This document shows, piece by piece, positions 8,370 through 15,855 of a DNA stretch of 64,000 bases. The position numbers and the translations under genes are program-made. The notes under the pieces are model-generated. The model had not been told where the DNA came from, searched no databases, and saw only the letters and a list, made by a program, of their open reading frames with translations. Each line of letters opens with the position of its first letter. Within the stretch, counting starts at the first letter, position 1. Origin of the DNA: Albirhodobacter sp048262715 (GTDB lineage Bacteria; Pseudomonadota; Alphaproteobacteria; Rhodobacterales; Rhodobacteraceae); the NCBI GenBank assembly GCA_048262715.1, contig JBLXEV010000001.1, forward strand, positions 1 to 64,000. Direction: 5' to 3'.

Positions 8370-9245
8370 ATGGGCATTCAATCGGTCGGGATTGTCGGCG
8401 CGGGGCAAATGGGCAACGGAATTGCCCATGTGTTTGCTTTGGCCGGATATGACGTGCTTCTCAATGATATCAGTGACGAAAGCCTGTCCAAAGCCCTTGC
8501 ACTGATCGAAACCAATCTCGATCGGCAATTGTCGCGCGACAAAATCAGCCAAAGCGACCGTGATGGCGCCTTGGCGCGGATTTCGACCACCATGACCCTC
8601 ACGGATCTCGGGCAATGCGATCTGGTGATCGAGGCAGCAACTGAGCGCGAAGAGGTGAAGCAGAAAATTTTCGATACGCTGCTTCCGCACCTGAAGCCGG
8701 AAACGATTCTCACGTCGAACACCTCGTCGATCTCGATTACCCGACTGGCTTCGCGCACGGACCGGCCCGAGAAATTCATGGGGTTCCACTTCATGAACCC
8801 TGTCCCGATCATGCAGCTTGTCGAATTGATCCGCGGCATCGCCACCGACGAGCCTACCTATACCGCCCTGCATGAGGTCGTGGAAAAGCTCGGTAAAACT
8901 GCCGCGAGCGCCGAGGATTTCCCCGCCTTCATCGTGAACCGGATCCTGATGCCGATGATCAACGAGGCGGTCTATACGCTCTACGAGGGCGTCGGAAACG
9001 TGCGCTCCATCGACGAGTCAATGAAACTCGGCGCCAACCATCCTATGGGTCCGCTGGAGCTTGCCGATTTCATCGGTCTCGATACCTGCCTTGCGATCAT
9101 GAACGTGCTGCATGAAGGGCTGGCGGATACGAAATACCGCCCCTGCCCTTTGCTCACCAAATATGTCGAGGCTGGATGGCTGGGCCGGAAAACCGGGCGT
9201 GGTTTCTACGATTACCGCGGCGCGGTTCCCGTCCCCACACGTTAA
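8370..9245 (+). CDS. 3-hydroxybutyryl-CoA dehydrogenase
   Basis: Protein of 291 aa that interconverts acetoacetyl-CoA and 3-hydroxybutyryl-CoA using NAD(P). The Rossmann motif GAGQMGNGIAH is at residues 9-19. The substrate segment SNTSSISITRLA is followed by the catalytic His in GFHFMNPVPIMQLVELI, and the C-terminal helical domain has FIVNRILMPMINEAV and GANHPMGPLELADFIGLD. Length fits the single-function Hbd/PaaH family. It lies close to etfBA, which fits a role in short-chain acyl-CoA or polyhydroxybutyrate-linked metabolism; the stereospecificity is not readable from sequence. Confidence 0.94.
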   Translation: MGIQSVGIVGAGQMGNGIAHVFALAGYDVLLNDISDESLSKALALIETNLDRQLSRDKISQSDRDGALARISTTMTLTDLGQCDLVIEAATEREEVKQKIFDTLLPHLKPETILTSNTSSISITRLASRTDRPEKFMGFHFMNPVPIMQLVELIRGIATDEPTYTALHEVVEKLGKTAASAEDFPAFIVNRILMPMINEAVYTLYEGVGNVRSIDESMKLGANHPMGPLELADFIGLDTCLAIMNVLHEGLADTKYRPCPLLTKYVEAGWLGRKTGRGFYDYRGAVPVPTR

Positions 9246-9260
9246 TCACTTGGCACATAA

Positions 9261-9280
9261 GCGGGGCGAAAGCGCCCCGC
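9261..9280. terminator. Hairpin between hbd and ptsH
   Basis: GCGGGGCG and CGCCCCGC form a perfect 8-bp stem with an AAAG loop between two convergent genes. There is no good T-run on either side, so it may act as a transcript-end stabiliser rather than a strict intrinsic terminator. Confidence 0.6.
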
Positions 9281-9288
9281 CTGCGGCC

Positions 9289-9561
9289 TTACATACCCTC
9301 GCCGAAACGGTCCGCGACCAGAGCGCGCAGCGCCTGCGATAGTTCTTCCGCATCGGGGCCCTTGCAAGTCACCATGATGGTCGTGCCTTTCGAGGCGGCC
9401 AGCATCAAAAGCCCCATGATCGAATCGCCGGTCACCCGCATCCCGTCCTTCTCGACATAGGCTTGGGCCTCGAACTCCTCCACCACCTCGACAAACTTCG
9501 CCGATGCGCGGGCATGAAGGCCCTTCACATTGATAATCTCGAGCTCCATCGGGTCGGTCAT
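9289..9561 (-). CDS. ptsH: HPr-family phosphocarrier protein
   Basis: Protein of 90 aa, a phosphocarrier of the phosphotransferase system. The phosphorylated His16 is in GLHARASAKF and the regulatory serine is Ser47 in GDSIMGLLML, the site used by HPr kinase. Both sites are intact, matching the presence of hprK three genes upstream. No sugar permease or enzyme I is in the window, so this HPr is most likely part of a regulatory PTS. It is the last gene of the chvI-chvG-hprK-rapZ-manX-ptsH run and overlaps the EIIA stop by 4 nt. Confidence 0.95.
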   Translation of the reverse strand: MTDPMELEIINVKGLHARASAKFVEVVEEFEAQAYVEKDGMRVTGDSIMGLLMLAASKGTTIMVTCKGPDAEELSQALRALVADRFGEGM

Positions 9562-9959
9562 TTGCGTCCTCCGCTGGGGATCGAATAGCTGTTTATATAC
9601 TTGCGCCCTGCTTCCAATGCGGCCCCGACAGCCGATTGAACATCTAAAGAGCGCGATTTGGCGAGCTTGATCAACAGGGGCAGGTTGGCCCCGTAGATAA
9701 TCTCGCGGTTTGCCGCCTCGCAGGCCATCAGGGAAAGGTTCGACGGTGATCCGCCGAAGATATCTGTCACCACAACAACCCCGTCGCCGGAATCGACGGC
9801 ATCCGCCGCGATGCAGATCTCGGCCTGCTTCATCTGACGATCATGATCGGCTTCCATGGTAATAGCGCGGATCCCGCTTTGCGGCCCGACCACATGCTCA
9901 ATCGCGGCGAGATATTCCCGCGCGAGCCCACCATGTGCGACAATCACAATTCCGATCAA
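9558..9959 (-). CDS. PTS EIIA component, mannose family
   Basis: Protein of 133 aa with the mannose-type EIIA fold. The phosphoacceptor is His9 in MIGIVIVAHGGLA, and VVVVTDIFGGSPSNLSLM is the typical second block. There are no EIIB, EIIC or EIID partners nearby; free-standing EIIA-Man proteins in alphaproteobacteria act as phosphorylation-state sensors rather than transporters. It overlaps rapZ and ptsH by 4 nt on each side, so the three are translationally coupled. Confidence 0.93.
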   Translation of the reverse strand: MIGIVIVAHGGLAREYLAAIEHVVGPQSGIRAITMEADHDRQMKQAEICIAADAVDSGDGVVVVTDIFGGSPSNLSLMACEAANREIIYGANLPLLIKLAKSRSLDVQSAVGAALEAGRKYINSYSIPSGGRK

Positions 9960-10897
9960 GCCTTATTCCCTGTCACATTACCATGCGAGACGAGGCCCCG
10001 CCGTTCCAGTTCACGATGTCTTTTAGACACGTGCCAGCCAGCCTCTGCAAGCAGATTGGCCATGATTTCCGTTAGTGCCACAGAACGGTGTTGCCCGCCC
10101 GTGCAACCAAAGCCGATTGCCAGATGGCTTTTGCCCTCTTCCAGATGCGCAGGCAAGACGAAGAGCAAGAGTTGATGCACATGTTCCAAGAACGCCGCGT
10201 AACGTTTGTCGCCCGAGATATAGGCCTGCACGTCCGCATCGCGCCCGTCGCGTGAGCGCAGCGCCTCCACCCAATGCGGGTTCGCCAGAAAACGGCAGTC
10301 GAACATTATGTCGATGCCTCGGGGCGTGCCGCGCTTATAGGAGAAGGAATGCACGGAAACCGACATCTGTGGCGTTTCCGAACGGGCAAACCAGCGGGTC
10401 ACCTCGGCGCGGCAGTCGTGCACCGTCATCGCTGTCGTATCAATCAACATATCCGCGCGCTGCCGGATCGGCGCGAGGAGATCCAGCTCCTGCGCGATCC
10501 CCGCCTGCGGACTCTCGGCAGAGAGCGGATGGCGGCGGCGCGTCTCGGAATAGCGATTCAACAGCACATCCGCCGCGCAATCTATATAGAGGATCTCCAA
10601 CGAAATATCGGGCTGACGCGTCAACACGTCGATCAGTTCGATCAGCCCCGCCGCCGAAAACTCGCGGTTGCGCACATCAACACCGAGCGCGAGCGGCTGC
10701 CCAATGGGGGCGGACAACAGGCGCGGCACTAGAGAGAGCGGCAGGTTATCGATCGTCTCGTAGCCGAGGTCCTCAAGAGTCGAAATTGTGGTCGAGCGCC
10801 CTGCTCCTGACGGGCCTGTGACCAACACAATACGTTGGCTTTCTCCGGTCCCGCTCACAGGCCCCTCCTGCCCGAGGGGCTGTTCCGTCTCGCTCAT
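9956..10897 (-). CDS. rapZ: RapZ (YvcJ) family nucleotide-binding protein
   Basis: Protein of 313 aa of the RapZ family (RNase adaptor in E. coli; nucleotide-binding protein YvcJ in Bacillus). The N-terminal P-loop region at 28-36 reads GPSGAGRST, so the invariant Walker A Lys is Arg34. The downstream family blocks are normal: LEDLGYETIDNLPLSL, SFSYKRGTPRGIDIMFDCRFL, and the C-terminal IGFGCTGGQHRSVALTE. The start at 10897 overlaps the hprK stop (ATGA) and is preferred over one 14 codons upstream inside hprK. Its clustering with hprK and HPr suggests a role in PTS-linked signalling. Confidence 0.93.
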   Translation of the reverse strand: MSETEQPLGQEGPVSGTGESQRIVLVTGPSGAGRSTTISTLEDLGYETIDNLPLSLVPRLLSAPIGQPLALGVDVRNREFSAAGLIELIDVLTRQPDISLEILYIDCAADVLLNRYSETRRRHPLSAESPQAGIAQELDLLAPIRQRADMLIDTTAMTVHDCRAEVTRWFARSETPQMSVSVHSFSYKRGTPRGIDIMFDCRFLANPHWVEALRSRDGRDADVQAYISGDKRYAAFLEHVHQLLLFVLPAHLEEGKSHLAIGFGCTGGQHRSVALTEIMANLLAEAGWHVSKRHRELERRGLVSHGNVTGNKA

Positions 10898-11328
10898 GCT
10901 ACCCGTCCGTCTTTCAGATATTGCAGAATCCCTAACCAAGCCTGCGCAGAGCCACCCGCAAGCACAAGGGGTAAAGCGATGTTTTCAGCGCACCATGTGC
11001 GCGCCGGCGGCAGGCGCTCGGGTTCGGCTTGCCCCAAATCCACTGCCAAAGCCAATCGCGCCTCCAGCAGCGCCTGCGCTCGCAACAAGCCAATGCCCCG
11101 CGCCTCGATCTTCCCGTGCAGGGCATCGGGCGCCGACGCGTATAGCCCGCCTGCCCGCGCAATCACCCGTGTCTGATCGTCAGCGACCAGCACCGCTCCA
11201 TGCGCCATCAACCGCAAGGCGAGCGTAGATTTTCCCGCGCCCGACGGGCCAAAAATGAAACAGCCGCGCCCGTTGAGCGCGACCGTGGAGGCGTGGAAAA
11301 GCTGGCCCGACGGGATCGCAGGCGCCAT
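10894..11328 (-). CDS. hprK: HPr kinase/phosphorylase, short form
   Basis: Protein of 144 aa that phosphorylates and dephosphorylates HPr on its regulatory serine. It contains only the catalytic domain; the N-terminal domain found in the roughly 310-aa Firmicutes enzyme is missing, as is usual in alphaproteobacteria. The Walker A motif GPSGAGKS is at residues 27-34, followed by VADDQTRV and the family block around IEARGIGLL. It lies between chvG (3-base gap) and rapZ (4-nt overlap), so its synthesis is tied to the two-component system. Confidence 0.94.
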   Translation of the reverse strand: MAPAIPSGQLFHASTVALNGRGCFIFGPSGAGKSTLALRLMAHGAVLVADDQTRVIARAGGLYASAPDALHGKIEARGIGLLRAQALLEARLALAVDLGQAEPERLPPARTWCAENIALPLVLAGGSAQAWLGILQYLKDGRVA

Positions 11329-11331
11329 CGC

Positions 11332-13059
11332 TTAGACCGGAAGGCCCACGACAAAGCGCGCGCCCAATGGCTCGGAGGTGATATCTGCGTCGGTCGGGCG
11401 GATATTCTCGGCCCAGATCACCCCGCTATGCGCCTCGACGATCTGCTTCGAGATCGCCAAGCCAAGGCCCGAATGATCACCGAACTGGCCCACGGGGCGT
11501 TCCGAATAGAACCGTTTGAAGACTTTGGTGAGCGCCTCTTCGGGGATCCCGGGTCCGGTATCCTCCACGACAATCAACACGCGGTTCTCGCGCTTGCGCG
11601 CCCAAACCCGCACCGCGTCGCCCTCTTCGCAGAAGGAAATCGCATTGGTAATCAGATTGACGAAGACCTGCGCAAGCCGTTCCTCCAAGCCCATGATGAC
11701 AATTGGGTTTTGGGGGAGATCAGTGATAAACTCGACCTGCTTCTGCTGCGCCTGTTGGCCAAGATATTCAGAGAGATTGGACAGCGTTCGGATCAGATCA
11801 AACGGCTCTTCCTCCTCACGCACCAACTCGCTATCGAGCCGCGACGCGTTGGAGATATCGGAGACAAGCCGATCCAACCGCCGAACGTCGTGATCAATCA
11901 CCTCCAACAGGCGTGTCCGGTGATCGTCGCGCTTCACCACATGCAAAGACGCCACCGCAGAGCGCATCGAGGCGAGTGGGTTTTTGATCTCATGCGCGAC
12001 ATCGGCCGCGAATTGTTCATTCGCGTCGATCCGGTCATAGAGCGCCGCAACCATCCCACGCATCGCGCCCGACAAGCGCCCGATCTCGTCCGGTCGCGCC
12101 GTCAAATCAGGGATGCGCACCCGCGAGGGTGACATCTTGCGCGCGTTCTTATCGCGCCCGATTTCTGCGGCTGCGGCCAAATCTGATAGAGGGTTGGCAA
12201 TCGTCGAGGCCAAGACCAAAGAAAGCCCAATCGACACGATGATCGCGATCACAAACATCTGCAAAACCTGCTCGCGCTCAACCCGAACAAGCTGATCGAT
12301 CTCGCCCGCTGCCGATGTCAGCGCGAGGCGGCCCACCAGCGTTTCATTCTGGTAAATTCCGGTGCCGACAGCAAAAATCATCGCCCCATCCGGATCACGA
12401 CGGGTCTGAACCTGTGTGACATTGGGCTTCAGAGATGCTGTCAATTCTTCGGCCAGCGCCCGTGTATCCACCACCTTCGTCGCATCGGGGTCACGGCTCA
12501 GCAATGACGCGAGCCCATCCCAAAGCCGCCCAAGAGCATCCGTGATCAATGTCGAGCGCCGATCTGACCCTAATCCGACAACCGGCTCCCGCGAAGGGCC
12601 CTCGATCATATTGCTCGCAACGACCAGCGCGCCACTCGCATCAAATACATATAATTCGGCCCCGTCAGGCAGCTCGATTCCAGCCATCACATCGGCCACA
12701 TCGAGCCCGTCCGCGACCGCGAGGTTCACGGGGGCCTCTTTCGGCATCCGCGCCTCAAACACATCCGCAATCAGCTGTGCCTCCGCCGCAATCGCCCCTT
12801 CGCGCTGCAACACAAGGCTATCGCGGAACGGGTTGAGATAGAGCACCCCCGCCACCATGATGATCATCGCGATCAGGTTGAAGGTGATGATCTTGCGCGC
12901 GAGCGGCGAGGAATTGAGCGAGATCACCCCGCGCTTGGCACGGCCTTCCCGCAACTCGCTCTCTATCGCGCCCTCGGGCGCGACCCAATCCTCGCCGAGG
13001 ACCACATCCGTATCAGCAGGTTTGGCCTTACCCAATCCGATCCCCGCAGCGATTGTCAT
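11332..13059 (-). CDS. chvG: Sensor histidine kinase ChvG
   Basis: Membrane histidine kinase of 575 aa, partner of ChvI; in rhizobia the pair responds to acid and envelope stress, and in other alphaproteobacteria to cell-wall damage. After a soluble N-terminus of about 50 residues there is a transmembrane helix (IITFNLIAMIIMVAGVLYL), a periplasmic domain of about 200 residues, a second helix (MFVIAIIVSIGLSLVLAS), a HAMP region and the kinase core. The phosphorylated His356 is in VAHEIKNPLA; the ATP domain has NLITNAISF, DTGPGIP and GLGLAISKQI. It overlaps chvI by 4 nt. Confidence 0.95.
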   Translation of the reverse strand: MTIAAGIGLGKAKPADTDVVLGEDWVAPEGAIESELREGRAKRGVISLNSSPLARKIITFNLIAMIIMVAGVLYLNPFRDSLVLQREGAIAAEAQLIADVFEARMPKEAPVNLAVADGLDVADVMAGIELPDGAELYVFDASGALVVASNMIEGPSREPVVGLGSDRRSTLITDALGRLWDGLASLLSRDPDATKVVDTRALAEELTASLKPNVTQVQTRRDPDGAMIFAVGTGIYQNETLVGRLALTSAAGEIDQLVRVEREQVLQMFVIAIIVSIGLSLVLASTIANPLSDLAAAAEIGRDKNARKMSPSRVRIPDLTARPDEIGRLSGAMRGMVAALYDRIDANEQFAADVAHEIKNPLASMRSAVASLHVVKRDDHRTRLLEVIDHDVRRLDRLVSDISNASRLDSELVREEEEPFDLIRTLSNLSEYLGQQAQQKQVEFITDLPQNPIVIMGLEERLAQVFVNLITNAISFCEEGDAVRVWARKRENRVLIVVEDTGPGIPEEALTKVFKRFYSERPVGQFGDHSGLGLAISKQIVEAHSGVIWAENIRPTDADITSEPLGARFVVGLPV

Positions 13060-13757
13060 TCTTCGTTGTAACGGTAGCCGATGCCATAAAGCGTCTCGAT
13101 CGCCGAGAATTCATCATCAGCCGTCCGCATTTTCTTGCGCAGGCGCTTGATGTGGCTGTCGATGGTCCGGTCGTCGACATAGACCTGATCATCATAGGCG
13201 ACATCCATCAACTGATCGCGCGACTTCACGAAACCAGGGCGGGTCGCCAAGGCTTGCAAGAGCAGGAACTCGGTAACCGTCAAAGTCACCTCATTGCCCT
13301 TCCACGTCACCGAATGGCGCAGCGGATCCATCGAGAGCGACCCGCGCACCATCACCTTGGTCTCTTCAGAGGTGGCCACTTCGCCCGTGGCAATCGCGTC
13401 TTGGCGGCGCAGCAAGGAGCGGATCCGCTCAACCAACAGACGCTGCGAGAAGGGCTTTTTGACATAGTCATCCGCGCCCATCCGCAGGCCCAGAACCTCG
13501 TCAATCTCATCATCTTTGGAGGTCAGGAAGATCACAGGCATCGTGGTTTTCTGGCGCAGACGCTGCAACAGATCCATCCCATCCATCCGCGGCATTTTGA
13601 TATCGAGAACGGCCATATCCGGCAGACGTTTGTTGAACGCATCTAACGCGGATTGCCCGTCGTTATAGGTCTCAACCTCGAACCCTTCGGCCTCCAACGT
13701 CATTGAAACAGAAGTCAGAATATTCCGGTCGTCATCGACCAACGCGATCCTCGACAT
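13056..13757 (-). CDS. chvI: Response regulator ChvI
   Basis: OmpR-type transcription regulator of 233 aa. The receiver domain has the acidic pocket VDDD at 7-10, phosphoacceptor Asp52 in VLDIKMPRMDG and Lys in YVKKPFSQ. The winged-helix DNA-binding domain ends IETLYGIGYRYNEE. It is the first gene of a six-gene coupled run (chvI, chvG, hprK, rapZ, manX, ptsH) and is divergent from pckA across 345 bases, an arrangement widely conserved in alphaproteobacteria. Confidence 0.96.
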   Translation of the reverse strand: MSRIALVDDDRNILTSVSMTLEAEGFEVETYNDGQSALDAFNKRLPDMAVLDIKMPRMDGMDLLQRLRQKTTMPVIFLTSKDDEIDEVLGLRMGADDYVKKPFSQRLLVERIRSLLRRQDAIATGEVATSEETKVMVRGSLSMDPLRHSVTWKGNEVTLTVTEFLLLQALATRPGFVKSRDQLMDVAYDDQVYVDDRTIDSHIKRLRKKMRTADDEFSAIETLYGIGYRYNEE

Positions 13758-14102
13758 CTTTATTTACCCCATACTACATACTTATTTTTTTGCCATTCTC
13801 GTCTTTCGCGCAGCGGGAATCAACCTCGATGTACGAATCGCACCGCAATCCCGAATCATCTGAGCTTAAAAAAGCGAAGTATTGACTAATATGCCTCACC
13901 CTTAGGCCCTCGATGCAGTTGGTTGCGCTAAACCAAAAAGTGATTGCGCTAACTTGGGTTACGTAGGGTGTTCCATCATGAAAGCGTCATGTTATAGGGC
14001 CTTATCGGGACGTCGAAATCGACCCGATCGGTATTCCATGGCCCGGGATACCGGGAGGAATCCTACAAAAGACGCCGCATGACGGCATCAGGAGCTTGCA
14101 AG
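13758..14102. promoter_or_regulatory. Divergent chvI/pckA regulatory region
   Basis: These 345 bases hold no gene. Two copies of TTGCGCTAA lie at 13923-13931 and 13944-13952, 21 bp apart (two helical turns), the first within an imperfect palindrome GGTTGCGCTAAACC. GTCGA-AA-TCGAC forms a short palindrome further down. CCCGG-GATA-CCGGG (14042-14055) is a perfect hairpin with a GNRA-type tetraloop in the pckA leader. The pckA ribosome-binding site is GGAG at 14091-14094. The chvI side is AT-rich near 13760-13800, suitable for its promoter. Regulatory function is inferred from position and repetition only. Confidence 0.6.
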
Positions 14103-15701
14103 ATGAGCATTGGACGTGTGAACCCGACGAACCGCCTTGAGGATCAAGGCATCTCCGGTCTGGGCAATGTCTATTACAACCTGATCGAGCCCGCTCTCGT
14201 CGAAACTGCGCTCAAGCGCGGCGAGGGGGTTTTGGGCAAGGGTGGCGCGTTCTATTGCACCACCGGATCCCATACAGGGCGCTCGCCCAAAGACAAATTC
14301 GTCGTGCGCACCGCAGGCGTCGAAGACAGCATCTGGTGGGACAACAACGCCCCGATGACACCGGAGCATTTCGAGACCCTCTATGCCGATATGATCGCGC
14401 ATATGAAGGGCAAGGATTACTTCGTCCAAGATCTCTATGCAGGGGCCGATGCTGAAGAGCGCCTCGACGTGCGGGTGATCACCGAGCTTGCATGGCATGG
14501 CCTGTTCATCCGCCACATGCTGCGCCGTCCCGAAGCCTCCGAGCTCGACAGCTTCAAGCAAGACTTCACCATCATCAACTGCCCCACCTTCAAGGCAGAT
14601 CCGGTGCGCCACGGCTGCCGTTCGGAAACAGTGATCGCGCTGAACTTCGAGAAGAAAGTGATCTTGATCGGCAATACCGCTTACGCGGGTGAGAACAAGA
14701 AATCGGTCTTCACCCTGCTGAACTACATCCTGCCGGGCAAAGGCGTGATGGCGATGCATTGCTCCGCCAACCATGCCATCGGCGACGAGACCGACACCGC
14801 CGTGTTCTTCGGCCTCTCGGGTACGGGCAAAACCACCCTCTCCGCCGATCCCTCGCGGATCTTGATCGGCGATGACGAGCATGGCTGGTCGGATCGCGGC
14901 ACGTTCAACTTCGAGGGCGGCTGCTACGCCAAAACCATCAACCTCGATCCGAAAGCCGAGCCGGAAATCTATGCGACCTGCTCGAAATTCGGCACCGTGG
15001 TCGAGAATATGACCTTCGACGCAGACACGCTGGAGCTCGATTTCGAGGATAACTCGATCACCGATAACATGCGCTGCGCCTACCCGCTCGACTATATCTC
15101 GAACGCTTCGGAAAGCTCGCTGGGCGGTCATCCGAAGAACATCGTGATGCTGACCTGCGATGCTTACGGTGTCCTGCCGCCGATCTCGCGCCTGACGCCT
15201 GCGCAAGCCATGTATCACTTCCTCTCGGGCTTCACCTCGAAGACTCCGGGCACCGAAGTGGGTGTGGTTGAGCCGACCCCGACCTTCTCGACCTGCTTTG
15301 GCGCGCCGTTCATGCCGCGCCGTCCCGAAGTCTACGGCAAGCTCTTGCAAGCGAAGATCGCGGAGCATGGCTCGTCGTGCTGGCTGGTGAACACCGGCTG
15401 GACGGGCGGCGCGTTTGGCACTGGCAAGCGGATGCCGATCAAGGCAACCCGCGCGCTGTTGACGGCTGCGCTCGACGGATCGCTGCATAACGTCGAGTTC
15501 CGCAAGGATCCGAACTTCGGGTTCGAAGTACCGGTCGCCGTTCCGGGCGTGGATGACACGCTCCTGAACCCGCGCGAAACATGGGCCGACAAGGCAGCCT
15601 ATGACGCGCAGGCCGCCAAGCTGGTCTCGATGTTCTGCGATAACTTCGCGCAATACGTCCCCTTCATCGACGAGGACGTCAAAGCCGCAGCGATCGGCTA
15701 A
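14103..15701 (+). CDS. pckA: Phosphoenolpyruvate carboxykinase (ATP)
   Basis: Enzyme of 532 aa converting oxaloacetate and ATP to PEP and CO2, the entry step of gluconeogenesis. The kinase P-loop GLSGTGKTTLS starts at residue 237; the family blocks HTGRSPKDKF, NPTFKADP-like NCPTFKADP, FNFEGGCYAKTINL and NTGWTGGAFGTGKRM are all present. The start at 14103 is chosen because GGAG lies 8 bases upstream; an ATG at 14079 has no such site. Its placement opposite chvI suggests control by ChvI and/or a carbon-source regulator through the repeats in the shared upstream region. Confidence 0.97.
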   Translation: MSIGRVNPTNRLEDQGISGLGNVYYNLIEPALVETALKRGEGVLGKGGAFYCTTGSHTGRSPKDKFVVRTAGVEDSIWWDNNAPMTPEHFETLYADMIAHMKGKDYFVQDLYAGADAEERLDVRVITELAWHGLFIRHMLRRPEASELDSFKQDFTIINCPTFKADPVRHGCRSETVIALNFEKKVILIGNTAYAGENKKSVFTLLNYILPGKGVMAMHCSANHAIGDETDTAVFFGLSGTGKTTLSADPSRILIGDDEHGWSDRGTFNFEGGCYAKTINLDPKAEPEIYATCSKFGTVVENMTFDADTLELDFEDNSITDNMRCAYPLDYISNASESSLGGHPKNIVMLTCDAYGVLPPISRLTPAQAMYHFLSGFTSKTPGTEVGVVEPTPTFSTCFGAPFMPRRPEVYGKLLQAKIAEHGSSCWLVNTGWTGGAFGTGKRMPIKATRALLTAALDGSLHNVEFRKDPNFGFEVPVAVPGVDDTLLNPRETWADKAAYDAQAAKLVSMFCDNFAQYVPFIDEDVKAAAIG

Positions 15702-15720
15702 GCCGCTGGCTATAGATTTG

Positions 15721-15750
15721 AAAAGGCCGGGCATCACGCTCGGCCTTTTT
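15721..15750 (+). terminator. Terminator of pckA
   Basis: AAAAGGCCG pairs with CGGCCTTTT around an 11-12 nt loop and runs into a T-tract, 19 bases after the pckA stop. Confidence 0.9.
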
Positions 15751-15855
15751 GCATATCGCCGCTTGGCTTTCGTCTTCCAGAGAGCAAAAATATCCCCGGG
15801 TGAATTCGCCGCATGGCGAAGAGGGGCAGCGCCCCTTCTCCCCCGTCGCTCAGCG

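Noticed and set aside
14088..15737. Open frame of 549 codons on the minus strand opposite pckA
   Set aside because: It mirrors the whole of pckA, has an Arg/His/Asp-rich composition and no family features, and arises from the strong GC bias at third codon positions.
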